From the NCBI GenBank assembly GCA_028715095.1, contig JAQUSM010000006.1, positions 1-17,789 on the forward strand: 17,789 nt of DNA, given 5' to 3'. Under the pieces are notes generated by a model. It worked only from the letters and a program-made list of their open reading frames with translations, did no database searches and was not told the origin of the DNA. The DNA comes from Candidatus Omnitrophota bacterium (GTDB taxonomy: Bacteria; Omnitrophota; Gorgyraeia; Gygaellales; Profunditerraquicolaceae). How positions within the stretch are numbered: position 1 is the stretch's first letter; the number at the start of each line of letters is the position of its first letter. Both the position numbers and the translations under genes were made by a program. This document shows positions 1-7,081 of this stretch, piece by piece.

Positions 1-792
1 AGATGAGCCTAAAGGGCATAAATATCTGCACCAGGCCATCGGGACAATGACAGCCGAAGCCAATACGGCAAAAAAAGCAATCAATGAAGAATAATCTATT
101 TCATTCCCGAATAAAGCGCACCACGGATCTGTAACAAAAATACCCAGGCTAATAATAACCAGCCAGCCAAGAAGCAAAAAATAACGCAGCTTCTTTAACT
201 TAAGATCAGCCTCCTGGTTTAAAACAAACCCGCCGGCAAGAATTACGGTAAGCAACCCCCAAAAAGCAGCGATATTCTGGACAAAGAAAAATGTTTTCGG
301 CTTGAATTTAAACAATAAAAATACCGCCGCCAAGAATATGATTATCAATAACAGCAGCCTTAAGCGTTTTAACCCCGGTGCCGGTTCAACCATAAATTTC
401 TTTGTAAACGGCAGCCTAAAAAATGTTTCCTGCATCGAACCAAGCGGGCATAGCCAGCCGCAGAATATGCGGCCGAACATAAGCGTAAAGGCAATCAAGG
501 GCACAAAGATAAAAAGCCCGTTAAAAACATTTAAATCGTTCTTTCCGATATCCTGAAAACTGAATATTGTCCCGCGAAGAGCGCAAAAACATCTATGTAC
601 GATAAAAATAAAGAAGATAAAGGCAGCTGCCTGAACAAAAGGCCTTAACCTTATCCCCCATTTTCTTTTTAAGGCAATGCCGGCGCAGAATAACAGGGCG
701 AAAAAAACAAGAAACACAAAAGCATCCAGGTAGGTGTTTCCGATAGGCAAAATCGGCCGCTCAACCAGTTTCCACTTTAAACTCTCAAACAT
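1..792 (-). CDS. NapH-like membrane 4Fe-4S protein (C-terminus cut off by window edge)
   Basis: The 264 visible codons run without a stop to base 1, so the protein is truncated by the window. It is a polytopic membrane protein with hydrophobic stretches near residues 23-41, 52-66, 88-107, 146-161, 169-190, 204-220 and 236-254. Two cysteine motifs are visible, CGWLCPLG at 111-118 and CRYLCPLG at 255-262. These CxxxCP motifs are typical of the NapH/YccM/NosR-type quinol-linked electron-transfer family, where ferredoxin-type 4Fe-4S domains usually follow; any such domains would lie beyond base 1. The ATG overlaps the end of wtpC by 8 bases and is preceded by a GGGGGTG Shine-Dalgarno-like run. 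The likely role is electron transfer at the cytoplasmic membrane; the partner enzyme cannot be identified here. Its placement behind a tungstate/molybdate transporter suggests, but does not prove, a link to a Mo/W enzyme. Confidence 0.8.
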   Translation of the reverse strand, partial: MFESLKWKLVERPILPIGNTYLDAFVFLVFFALLFCAGIALKRKWGIRLRPFVQAAAFIFFIFIVHRCFCALRGTIFSFQDIGKNDLNVFNGLFIFVPLIAFTLMFGRIFCGWLCPLGSMQETFFRLPFTKKFMVEPAPGLKRLRLLLLIIIFLAAVFLLFKFKPKTFFFVQNIAAFWGLLTVILAGGFVLNQEADLKLKKLRYFLLLGWLVIISLGIFVTDPWCALFGNEIDYSSLIAFFAVLASAVIVPMAWCRYLCPLGSS

Positions 793-1489
793 GGCCGCAC
801 CCCCAGAATTTTTCTTTCAGGAAATCCGAAGGGTCCCTTAGTACCTTCTCCATTGTGCCGGCTTGCACGATTGAGCCGTCAAATAAGACTGCCGCATTTT
901 TAGCGATGCTTTTTACTTCCTGCACATCATGAGTTACATGGATTATGGAAAGCCCTATTTGTTTATTCAGGGCGCCAAGGCTCTGCATTACCTTTTCCTG
1001 GCTTAAAGGGTCCAAAAAAGACAAAGGTTCATCAAGCAATAATAAACGCGGCCCGACTGCCAGGCTTCTGGCTAAAGCAACCTTACGCGCCTCTCCGCCG
1101 CTTAAATTAACTGTATCGCGCCGTCCAAGCAAATCTGTGATATCCAGCAGTTCAAAGAGCGTATCTAAATATTTTTTATCCGGCTTATGATACTTCAATC
1201 CGTAATAGATATTTTCCTTAACGCTTAAGTGGGTAAAAATCGCGTCCCTCTGAAAAAGGTAACCGATGTTACGCTTTTCTGCCGGTAAAAAAGTTACCTC
1301 TAAGCCCTGCATAAAAATATTTCCTGAATCAGGCCTGTATAAACCTGCGATACCGTTAAGCAGTAAGGTCTTGCCTGCGCCGCAGGGGCCCAAAAGGACA
1401 AAATACTGCCCTTCCTCTATTTCAAGAGAAATATCCTTCAGGCTAAACCCATCCCAGTTTTTATTAAACCCGTTGATTTTAAGAAACAC
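785..1489 (-). CDS. wtpC: ATP-binding subunit of tungstate/molybdate-type ABC transporter
   Basis: The 234-residue protein is an ABC ATPase that would power uptake through the WtpB-like permease on the cytoplasmic face of the membrane. Numbered from the GTG start, it has Walker A GPCGAGKT at 34-41, a Q-loop glutamine at 80, the signature LSGGEARK at 129-136, Walker B LLLLDEP at 149-155 and the switch histidine at 187. It ends after the nucleotide-binding domain, without the C-terminal TOBE/MOP domain found in many ModC proteins. I chose the GTG at 1489, 5 bases after the wtpB stop, because an AGAAAGG sits about 10 bases upstream and the protein then begins directly at the first ABC strand. 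The in-frame ATG at 1549 would lie inside wtpB and add 20 unrelated residues. The stop overlaps the next gene. Substrate is inferred from wtpA. Confidence 0.88.
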   Translation of the reverse strand: MFLKINGFNKNWDGFSLKDISLEIEEGQYFVLLGPCGAGKTLLLNGIAGLYRPDSGNIFMQGLEVTFLPAEKRNIGYLFQRDAIFTHLSVKENIYYGLKYHKPDKKYLDTLFELLDITDLLGRRDTVNLSGGEARKVALARSLAVGPRLLLLDEPLSFLDPLSQEKVMQSLGALNKQIGLSIIHVTHDVQEVKSIAKNAAVLFDGSIVQAGTMEKVLRDPSDFLKEKFWGCGHV

Positions 1490-1494
1490 CCTTA

Positions 1495-2670
1495 TTAACC
1501 TTTCTTTATCAGCTGGTGGCGCAGCCAATGCAGGCCGATAAACGCCCATAAACAGGAGATTACCAGTAAAACCGCCATGGGTTGAATTTCACTTAAGCCA
1601 TACTGGATAAATTGGTCATATATGTATATCGGAGCAGTCATAGGATGATAAGCGATAACCATAAGGCTGCCTACCTCACTTAATGCCCTGGCTAAAGCAA
1701 GAATACAACCGCTGAAGATCCCGCTGCCTGCCAGAGGAAGCGAGATACGCATAAAAGTGCTAAATTCCGAAGCCCCCAGCGTACGGCTGGCATCTTCCAG
1801 CCTCTGGTCAATACTCTCAAAAGCGGTTATCGCGCTGCGGATCAAAAAAGGCGAGCTGACAAAAACCTGCGCGGCAATTATCCCTAAATACCCGTTTGCG
1901 ATAGCTAAACGGCAGTTCTTAAACATAAATTCACCCACCGGGGATTTAGGCCCTAATACCACTAAGAGCGCAATCCCGGCAACAGTCTGCGGTATAAGTA
2001 TCGGCAAATTGATCAGATTATCCAGGAAGCCTTTGCCCGCAAAATCTTTACGCGCCATGACATAAGCGAAAGGAACCCCGAAAATTAAGATTATCAAAGT
2101 GCTTATTCCTGAAGTAACCAGGCTATTAAGCAGGGCCTGCTGGAACTCATTATTCTTAAAAGCCAATAAAAGGCTCTGAGGGCTTACTTGAAGGAAAATA
2201 TATAAAATAGGGAAAATAATCAGAAGAATGGAAATAAAACCTATGCAGAACAACACAACAAAGAACTTAGAATATGTCTTTCTATAGATACTGGCGGCAA
2301 AGAAATAAAAAGCGCTGAATAAAATAAAAACCTGCATCCAATAAGGAGTGACAAAAATCACGGAGAAAATTAAAATTATTAAGTAAGGCAAAAGATAAGC
2401 AATGTTAAAAACGGCGCTATAAAGGATAACAAAAATAGCAAATAAAAGATTGGCCCTGGATAACAGAAAGACAAAAACAAAAAGCAAGAGGTAGCCGAAA
2501 AGATAGAGGATAAACTTGTTCAGGCTTTCTTTACGGTAAACCTTGACTCCGTTAAAAGCAAAAAGAATATTCGCCGCTAAAATAACAGCGTTTGTCCCTG
2601 TGTCAACAAAGAAAGCGAAGAAAATAAAATGCAGGCATAAAAGGATGGCAGACAACAACAGATATATCAT
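1495..2670 (-). CDS. wtpB: Permease of tungstate/molybdate-type ABC transporter with extra N-terminal membrane domain
   Basis: The C-terminal half, from about residue 135, is a standard binding-protein-dependent transport permease. It shows the EAA coupling loop EDASRTLGASEFSTFMRISLP at about 292-312, which docks on the ATPase. This part resembles WtpB/ModB/TupB permeases, which are usually only about 230-280 residues in total. Here the protein has 391 residues because about 130 very hydrophobic residues precede the usual first helix, with likely membrane segments near 2-21, 26-41, 52-70, 74-97 and 98-128. I do not recognise this extension. The ATG follows the wtpA stop with no gap (TAAATG), and only a distant GAGGA precedes it, so translation is probably coupled to wtpA. 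Transport of tungstate or molybdate is inferred from the neighbouring binding protein; another oxyanion is possible. Confidence 0.85.
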   Translation of the reverse strand: MIYLLLSAILLCLHFIFFAFFVDTGTNAVILAANILFAFNGVKVYRKESLNKFILYLFGYLLLFVFVFLLSRANLLFAIFVILYSAVFNIAYLLPYLIILIFSVIFVTPYWMQVFILFSAFYFFAASIYRKTYSKFFVVLFCIGFISILLIIFPILYIFLQVSPQSLLLAFKNNEFQQALLNSLVTSGISTLIILIFGVPFAYVMARKDFAGKGFLDNLINLPILIPQTVAGIALLVVLGPKSPVGEFMFKNCRLAIANGYLGIIAAQVFVSSPFLIRSAITAFESIDQRLEDASRTLGASEFSTFMRISLPLAGSGIFSGCILALARALSEVGSLMVIAYHPMTAPIYIYDQFIQYGLSEIQPMAVLLVISCLWAFIGLHWLRHQLIKKG

Positions 2671-3687
2671 TTACTTGGCAATATCCTCAGGCAGTACAAA
2701 TTGCTTGAGCTCATCCGGAAGATTCTTGATATTATACGCCAGGGCAGGTTCCAGCATCGTCTGATAGTTGGAATCAAGAATCTTGCGGCCGGCTGGCCCA
2801 AGAAAGAATTTAACAAATTCTACCGCCCCTTTATTATTGGAAGCTGCCTTAAGTATGGTCAAGCCAAAGGTAACCGGCGATCCGGAAAGAATTTCCTTTT
2901 GCGCGCTCTTCTTATTAGATACTTCCACCTTTGCCTGTTTATAAAATTCGCTAAATTCATCGCTTCCTAAATCAATCTCTTTGGGCAAACGGATATATTT
3001 TAAATTATGCTGTTTAGCCGTAGATTCATAAACAAAGGCGTAATCCAGCGAAAGTGACTCGAGCAGATGCAGAAGCTCGGCGACATCCGGCATGATATTC
3101 TCAACGGGGCAGGCGTCTTTTAAGCTGTCATAAATAGTCTTACCGCCTATTTTCTCCTTATAATATATATCCGCAAGCTGCCAAACCATAAGCGTGCGGT
3201 AACCGACAGGAGCGAGATTAGGATTGGCATAACCGTAACGCACGCCGTTACGCGATATTACCTGATACCAGTTCCGGCTATTTATTTCATTGGTATATTG
3301 ACTCTTATCGGAATACGCAAGCACTATGCGGTCTTCATAAAACTTGATATACCAATCCGCGTATTCAGGCATCAGCCTGTCTTTAATTGCCAGGGCATCC
3401 GCGACAAATATCACATCAGGCGCCTGATTAAGTTCAGTTATCTTGCGTATTAACAGGAGGGTTGCCCCGGAATCCTTGATAAAACTTACCTTGGGGTGCA
3501 GTTTTTTAAACTCATTTGTTACCTGAGCGATAGAGCTATTCAGTCCGGCGTTAAAACTGACCTTTATCTCTCTATCAAAACCGGGCTGATCCGGAGGCTG
3601 ATCCTGCCCTAAGAGCTGCGGGAAAACCGGCCGGCTGATACATAAAAAACCTAAGAAAAATAATAAAACCTTGCTGGATTTGCTCAT
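2671..3687 (-). CDS. wtpA: Tungstate/molybdate-type periplasmic binding protein, WtpA-like
   Basis: The 338-residue protein begins with a Sec signal peptide (basic MSKSSK, then a hydrophobic run to about residue 23) without a canonical lipobox, so it is probably soluble in the periplasm. The mature part follows the WtpA/archaeal ModA pattern: ADWYIKFYEDRIVLAYSDKS at 110-129, NWYQVI at 139-144, NPNLAPVGYRTLMV at 155-168, DYAFVYESTAKQH at 215-227 and SPVTFGLTILK at 270-280. The family delivers tungstate or molybdate to the ABC permease. In characterised WtpA-type proteins an Asp in NPNxDPxGYR and a Glu in SVAEQH add two carboxylates to the metal. Here those positions appear to be Ala159 and Lys225, so specificity may differ. 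The start overlaps the upstream gene by ATGA, indicating coupled translation. Confidence 0.85.
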   Translation of the reverse strand: MSKSSKVLLFFLGFLCISRPVFPQLLGQDQPPDQPGFDREIKVSFNAGLNSSIAQVTNEFKKLHPKVSFIKDSGATLLLIRKITELNQAPDVIFVADALAIKDRLMPEYADWYIKFYEDRIVLAYSDKSQYTNEINSRNWYQVISRNGVRYGYANPNLAPVGYRTLMVWQLADIYYKEKIGGKTIYDSLKDACPVENIMPDVAELLHLLESLSLDYAFVYESTAKQHNLKYIRLPKEIDLGSDEFSEFYKQAKVEVSNKKSAQKEILSGSPVTFGLTILKAASNNKGAVEFVKFFLGPAGRKILDSNYQTMLEPALAYNIKNLPDELKQFVLPEDIAK

Positions 3688-4016
3688 CTGGGTTTAACTT
3701 TCTTTATGGAATTAACGATAAACTCCTCATCCGGTATGCCATATGCCACAATTTCCCCGTCAACCATAACGATAGGCAGGCAGTTGTAGCCATATTTCTT
3801 AAACAGGGCTGCTGCCTTGGGGAACTCATCCGCAGTCTTTATGTCCCTTATATCATTTATCTTAGTGTCAACCTGCGTAATTTTCCTTAGCGCTCCCGTC
3901 AATTCGGCTATCTCATTCTTACTTTGCCCTAGAGCAGCGCAACAGCCCGGCTGGCTGTCACAACCGCAGATTTGCTTAGTTATAAAAAGATTTATCTTTA
4001 ATCCGGGCTTTCTCAC
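3684..4016 (-). CDS. Small cysteine-rich thioredoxin-fold protein
   Basis: This is a 110-residue soluble protein without a signal peptide. It starts with a beta strand (LKINLFITK) followed at once by a cysteine cluster C17-G-C19 and C25-C26, in the place where thioredoxins carry CxxC. Towards the end it has GYNCLPIVMVDGEIVAYG (76-93), which looks like the cis-proline loop (Pro81) and the following strands of a thioredoxin fold; Cys79 lies next to it. ArsD-type metallochaperones share this arrangement of N-terminal cysteines plus LPxxxxDGE, but I cannot assign the protein to ArsD with confidence. The start is a GTG that overlaps the receiver stop (TAGTG), and the stop overlaps the wtpA start (ATGA), so it is translationally locked between the two. 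Redox or metal handling is an inference from the cysteines and context. Confidence 0.72.
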   Translation of the reverse strand: MRKPGLKINLFITKQICGCDSQPGCCAALGQSKNEIAELTGALRKITQVDTKINDIRDIKTADEFPKAAALFKKYGYNCLPIVMVDGEIVAYGIPDEEFIVNSIKKVKPR

Positions 4017-4381
4017 TATTTTATCAAGTCCTTTATCCTGCCTAACAATACCTGAGGCTCAAAAGGCTTGGTAATATAGCCGTCTGCGCCGACAGTCTCA
4101 CCCATTTTTTTATCTGTTTCCTGCGCCCGGGCAGAAAGCATAATTATAGGGATGTGTTTATATTTTTCATCAAATTTGAGCATCCGGCAGACTTTATAGC
4201 CGTCTAACTTAGGAAGCATCAGGTCTAATATAATAAGGTCGGGCTTCTCTTTCTGCGCCCTTAGAAGAGCCTGCTGGCCGTCAGAAGCGGTAATTACCTC
4301 ATAGCCCTCATGCTTCATCCTGTTTTCCAGCATTGTAATTATATGGGGCTCATCGTCAACCAATAATATCTTCTTTGCCAT
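4016..4381 (-). CDS. Single-domain response regulator (CheY-like receiver)
   Basis: The protein of 121 residues consists of one receiver domain and no output domain. Numbered from the ATG at 4381, it has the acidic pocket Asp9-Asp10, the phospho-acceptor Asp53 within LIILDLMLP, the switch serine Ser83 and the conserved Lys105 in ITKPF, so it should be phosphorylatable. Two adjacent ATG codons exist (4384 and 4381). I prefer 4381 because AGGAGG is then 6 bases away and the protein begins MAKKILLVDDE, a common receiver start. It lies 15 bases after the histidine kinase and is the obvious partner of that kinase. Since it has no DNA-binding domain, its output must be a protein interaction or onward phosphotransfer. 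The stop overlaps the GTG of the next gene. Confidence 0.92.
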   Translation of the reverse strand: MAKKILLVDDEPHIITMLENRMKHEGYEVITASDGQQALLRAQKEKPDLIILDLMLPKLDGYKVCRMLKFDEKYKHIPIIMLSARAQETDKKMGETVGADGYITKPFEPQVLLGRIKDLIK

Positions 4382-4396
4382 CATATTCCTCCTGCC

Positions 4397-5854
4397 TTAA
4401 CCTACCGCCTCTTTTATTTTATCAAATAATACATCGGGGTTGGAGCCGTCCCTGGGAAAACCCGCTGTTTTGCATCCTATTCTTATTTTCTTATCCAGGC
4501 CTTCTTTAGATAAATATTCCTCGAGAGCTTGAGTTAATCTGGTTTGTATGCTGCCGATATATTCGTTTTTAGTTACCGGCAGCACCAGTAAAATCGCGCT
4601 GTCATCTTTAACCGCTAAATCAGCCTGGCGGCGCAGGTGCCCGCCTATTATTTCATAAAATTTATTCATCAGGAGGCTGATCCTTTTACTGTCAAGCTCC
4701 TTCTTAACCGCGGCAAAATCTTCAATATAGAAGACAAAGATAGAAAGCGGCTCGTCATTATGCACTGCCTCCCTTAAGCCGTCAACCACATACTGCCTGA
4801 ACAGCTCCCTGGAAGTATACTTAAATAAAGTAAAAACAAACTTTGTCCCTTTATTCAACTTACTCTCTACCCGGATCTGTCCTTTATGCAATTCAATTAT
4901 GCTTTTAACAATAGAAAGACCTAGTCCCGTGCCTTTTTCTCCGGGACCAAAGACGCGGCCAAACTGCTGGAACCTGCTAAAGACCCTGGGTAAGTCCTTT
5001 TTAGCTATACCCCTGCCGGTATCCGAGACAATGCACTCTACCATCTTGGCTTTATTTCTCACGGAAACGCCGATTTTGCCCTTATCAGTAAACTTGATAG
5101 CATTGCCCAGTAAATTGATAAACACCTCAATAATCCTGTCTCTATCGACATATATTTCTATTTTCTCTTTAGGAAAATCCTCTATCAATTCCAGCCCTTT
5201 ATTCTTTATTTTTACGGAAAGAGAAGATACCGCGCTCCTGGCCAATTCCGCTATATCCAGTGTTTCTTTTTTTAAAATGATCTTGCCGGATTCAATCCTG
5301 GAAATATCCAGCAGCCCGTCAATAATCCTGGATAGCCGGTCAATATCCTCAAGGCACATGGATAAAAATTCCTTTTGTTTTTCCGTGGTCTTGCCCAGAA
5401 AACCTTCTAAAATCTGGCTTATCCCCTCTCTCACAGAAGTAAGCGGAGTCCTCAGTTCATGGGAAACGTTAGAGATAAATTCATTCTTTATCCTATCTAT
5501 GCGCCTGCGCTCATCCATGGCAGCTTTAAGCATTTCTGTTTTCTTGAGCTCAGAAATATCGTGTATGAATAAGATAACCGCCCGCTTTCCCTGCCATTCT
5601 ATAGGCATCTGCTGCATTTGCGCTATGCCGGTTTCCTTATTCTTGCCGGGGATATTGATTTCAACTATTCTGTCTCCGGGCAAAGGGAATCCAAATGGCT
5701 TTCCAATTAACTCTTTCTTTTCACGGCAGAAGAGCCTTGAAGCGGCAGGATTGGCAAAAAGCACAAGGCCGGATCTATCCACAACTACTATGGCATCGTG
5801 GTTTTTTTCTATAAAGGTAAGTAAATGCTGCGCTTTGGATATTCTTTTAGGCAT
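4397..5854 (-). CDS. Soluble PAS sensor histidine kinase with degenerate GGDEF-like C-terminal domain
   Basis: The 485-residue protein has no membrane segment or signal peptide, so it is cytoplasmic. In order it contains a PAS domain (about 7-105), a HisKA dimerisation domain with phospho-acceptor His132 in SNVSHELRTPLTS, and a HATPase_c domain with N-box NLLGNAIKF (247-255), DTGRG (278-282) and GTGLGLSI (308-315). It should therefore autophosphorylate. Residues 350-485 form an additional domain whose layout resembles GGDEF: SIFVFYIEDF matches the first core strand, DSAILLVLP the strand after the active-site turn, and IRIGCKTAGF the later strand. The GGDEF signature itself is replaced by VKDDSA, so diguanylate cyclase activity is very unlikely. 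No good Shine-Dalgarno precedes the ATG. The receiver gene follows after 15 bases and is the likely phosphotransfer partner. The signal sensed is unknown. Confidence 0.93.
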   Translation of the reverse strand: MPKRISKAQHLLTFIEKNHDAIVVVDRSGLVLFANPAASRLFCREKKELIGKPFGFPLPGDRIVEINIPGKNKETGIAQMQQMPIEWQGKRAVILFIHDISELKKTEMLKAAMDERRRIDRIKNEFISNVSHELRTPLTSVREGISQILEGFLGKTTEKQKEFLSMCLEDIDRLSRIIDGLLDISRIESGKIILKKETLDIAELARSAVSSLSVKIKNKGLELIEDFPKEKIEIYVDRDRIIEVFINLLGNAIKFTDKGKIGVSVRNKAKMVECIVSDTGRGIAKKDLPRVFSRFQQFGRVFGPGEKGTGLGLSIVKSIIELHKGQIRVESKLNKGTKFVFTLFKYTSRELFRQYVVDGLREAVHNDEPLSIFVFYIEDFAAVKKELDSKRISLLMNKFYEIIGGHLRRQADLAVKDDSAILLVLPVTKNEYIGSIQTRLTQALEEYLSKEGLDKKIRIGCKTAGFPRDGSNPDVLFDKIKEAVG

Positions 5855-5880
5855 TGGTTTGGAAATTAGTCAAGCTCTTT

Positions 5881-5893
5881 GTATAAATTATAC
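5881..5893. repeat. Perfect 13-bp palindrome at the end of pabB
   Basis: GTATAA-A-TTATAC is a perfect inverted repeat with a single central base. It spans the pabB stop codon and lies 26 bases before the kinase start codon. On the minus strand it contains TATAAT, but there is no acceptable -35 element at a proper distance. It could be an operator half-site pair, or simply AT-rich chance. Confidence 0.3.
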
Positions 5894-7027
5894 TTCTTCC
5901 GGGACTCTAAAGCTATTCATTTTTTCTGCTGCAAAGTCCGTAAGGAACTTCGCCTTAAGCAGCCCCTCGCTCCATTCTCCGGCAGGCGTTGAATCCCAGA
6001 CTATCCCGCCGCCGATACCCATCTGGCCGCAGGTGCCCTGGATTAGAAGCGTACGGATAGGGATATTAAAAAACATATCTTTTTCAGGGGTTATATAACC
6101 GATAGCTCCGGTGTAAATCTTGCGCTCTTCTTTCTCTATCCGGCTTATTATCTCCATAGCGCTTACCTTTGGGGCCCCGGTAACCGAGCCTGACGGAAAA
6201 AGCGAAGAAAAAAGCTCATAAACGGATATGTCTTTATCAATATCAGCCGTTACGGTTGAAGTCATCTGGCACAAGGTTTTATACCTGGCTACCTCAAATA
6301 ACGCAGGCGCTTTAATACCAAGGCCCAGCCTTCCCAGGTCATTTCTTAACAAATCGGCAATCATCACATTCTCCGCCCGGTTCTTTGAATCATATTTTAA
6401 GCGCAGCGGTGAAAGAAAATCCGAAAATAAACCCCGGCCCCTGGGCCAGGTGCCCTTCATAGGCTTAGTTAATATGCGCCCGGATTCTTTTTTGATAAAC
6501 AGTTCCGGAGACAAAGAAAGGATGCGAAATTTATCTGTTTCAATATAGGCCGGATATGGCACCGGCTGTTCTTTCAGGAGCCGCCTGTAAAGAGAAAAAG
6601 CGCATCCCTCGAATTCAAATAATAGTTTTATACAATAAGTAATCTGATAAACGTCGCCTTTGGCTATGCAATCACGGATAGTGTTGATATTTAAAGAATA
6701 CTCATCTTGTTTGATATTTAAACTGATATTTTTCGGCGGCGTTGCCGAAGAGGCAGGACTCAAAAGTTCAACTTTATTGCGGTTTGGGCCTTTATACGCC
6801 CCAAAATAAAGCAGCGGAAAATCATACAGCTTACTCTTTTGCAGCTTTTTTTCAAAACAATATCCTGCTTCATATGAAAAAAAACCGGCCAGATGATATC
6901 CGGCAGAAAGCGCCCGCTCCATCTCCTTAAAACTAAGAACTAATAAAGACGGGTCAAAGCAGGATATAATAAACTCAGGGTCGGAAAACAAACGCGGCTT
7001 ATTCTCAAACTGGATCAATACTTTCAT
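5888..7027 (-). CDS. pabB: Aminodeoxychorismate synthase component I
   Basis: This cytoplasmic enzyme of 379 residues converts chorismate plus ammonia to 4-amino-4-deoxychorismate, the first dedicated step towards p-aminobenzoate and folate. The chorismate-binding domain fills the C-terminal two thirds: LTKPMKGTWPRG with Lys191 of the PabB-type P(I/M)KGT motif, RAENVMIADLLRNDLGR (217-233), FPSGSVTGAPK (277-287) and GIGGGIVWDSTPAGE (337-351). The KGT lysine distinguishes PabB from anthranilate synthase TrpE and isochorismate synthases. There is no fused glutaminase (PabA) or lyase (PabC) domain, so both would be encoded elsewhere. It lies 54 bases after gspM, with no functional link to secretion. 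No Shine-Dalgarno is visible before the ATG; a TATAAA 10 bases upstream may mark a nearly leaderless transcript. Confidence 0.93.
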   Translation of the reverse strand: MKVLIQFENKPRLFSDPEFIISCFDPSLLVLSFKEMERALSAGYHLAGFFSYEAGYCFEKKLQKSKLYDFPLLYFGAYKGPNRNKVELLSPASSATPPKNISLNIKQDEYSLNINTIRDCIAKGDVYQITYCIKLLFEFEGCAFSLYRRLLKEQPVPYPAYIETDKFRILSLSPELFIKKESGRILTKPMKGTWPRGRGLFSDFLSPLRLKYDSKNRAENVMIADLLRNDLGRLGLGIKAPALFEVARYKTLCQMTSTVTADIDKDISVYELFSSLFPSGSVTGAPKVSAMEIISRIEKEERKIYTGAIGYITPEKDMFFNIPIRTLLIQGTCGQMGIGGGIVWDSTPAGEWSEGLLKAKFLTDFAAEKMNSFRVPEEV

Positions 7028-7037
7028 GGGGTTTTTA

Positions 7038-7043
7038 TTTATA
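7038..7043 (-). promoter_or_regulatory. pabB: Possible -10 element giving a near-leaderless pabB mRNA
   Basis: The minus strand reads TATAAA here, ending 10 bases before the pabB ATG, in a 54-base gap that lacks any ribosome binding site. A start point 6-8 bases downstream would leave only 2-4 untranslated bases. The -35 region (CTATCC at 17-base spacing) is poor, so this is weakly supported. Confidence 0.22.
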
Positions 7044-7081
7044 CTCAGGCGCTTTAGGCGGATAGGGGTTCGCGCGGATTT

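Noticed and set aside
1490..1549. Longer N-terminus for the transporter ATPase starting at 1549
   Set aside because: It would overlap wtpB by about 55 bases and add residues with no match to ABC ATPases; the GTG at 1489 fits better.
2671..3720. A molybdenum-cofactor or tungsten-cofactor riboswitch before wtpA
   Set aside because: wtpA overlaps the preceding gene by four bases, so there is no leader to hold one.
5881..5893. The TATAAT within the palindrome as a kinase promoter
   Set aside because: No -35 element at an acceptable distance; the TTGACT further on has no -10 partner before the coding start.
4899..6098. A 399-codon open frame on the plus strand
   Set aside because: It is antisense to the catalytic parts of the histidine kinase and the C-terminus of pabB, has low-complexity Ser/Leu-rich content and no recognisable domain.
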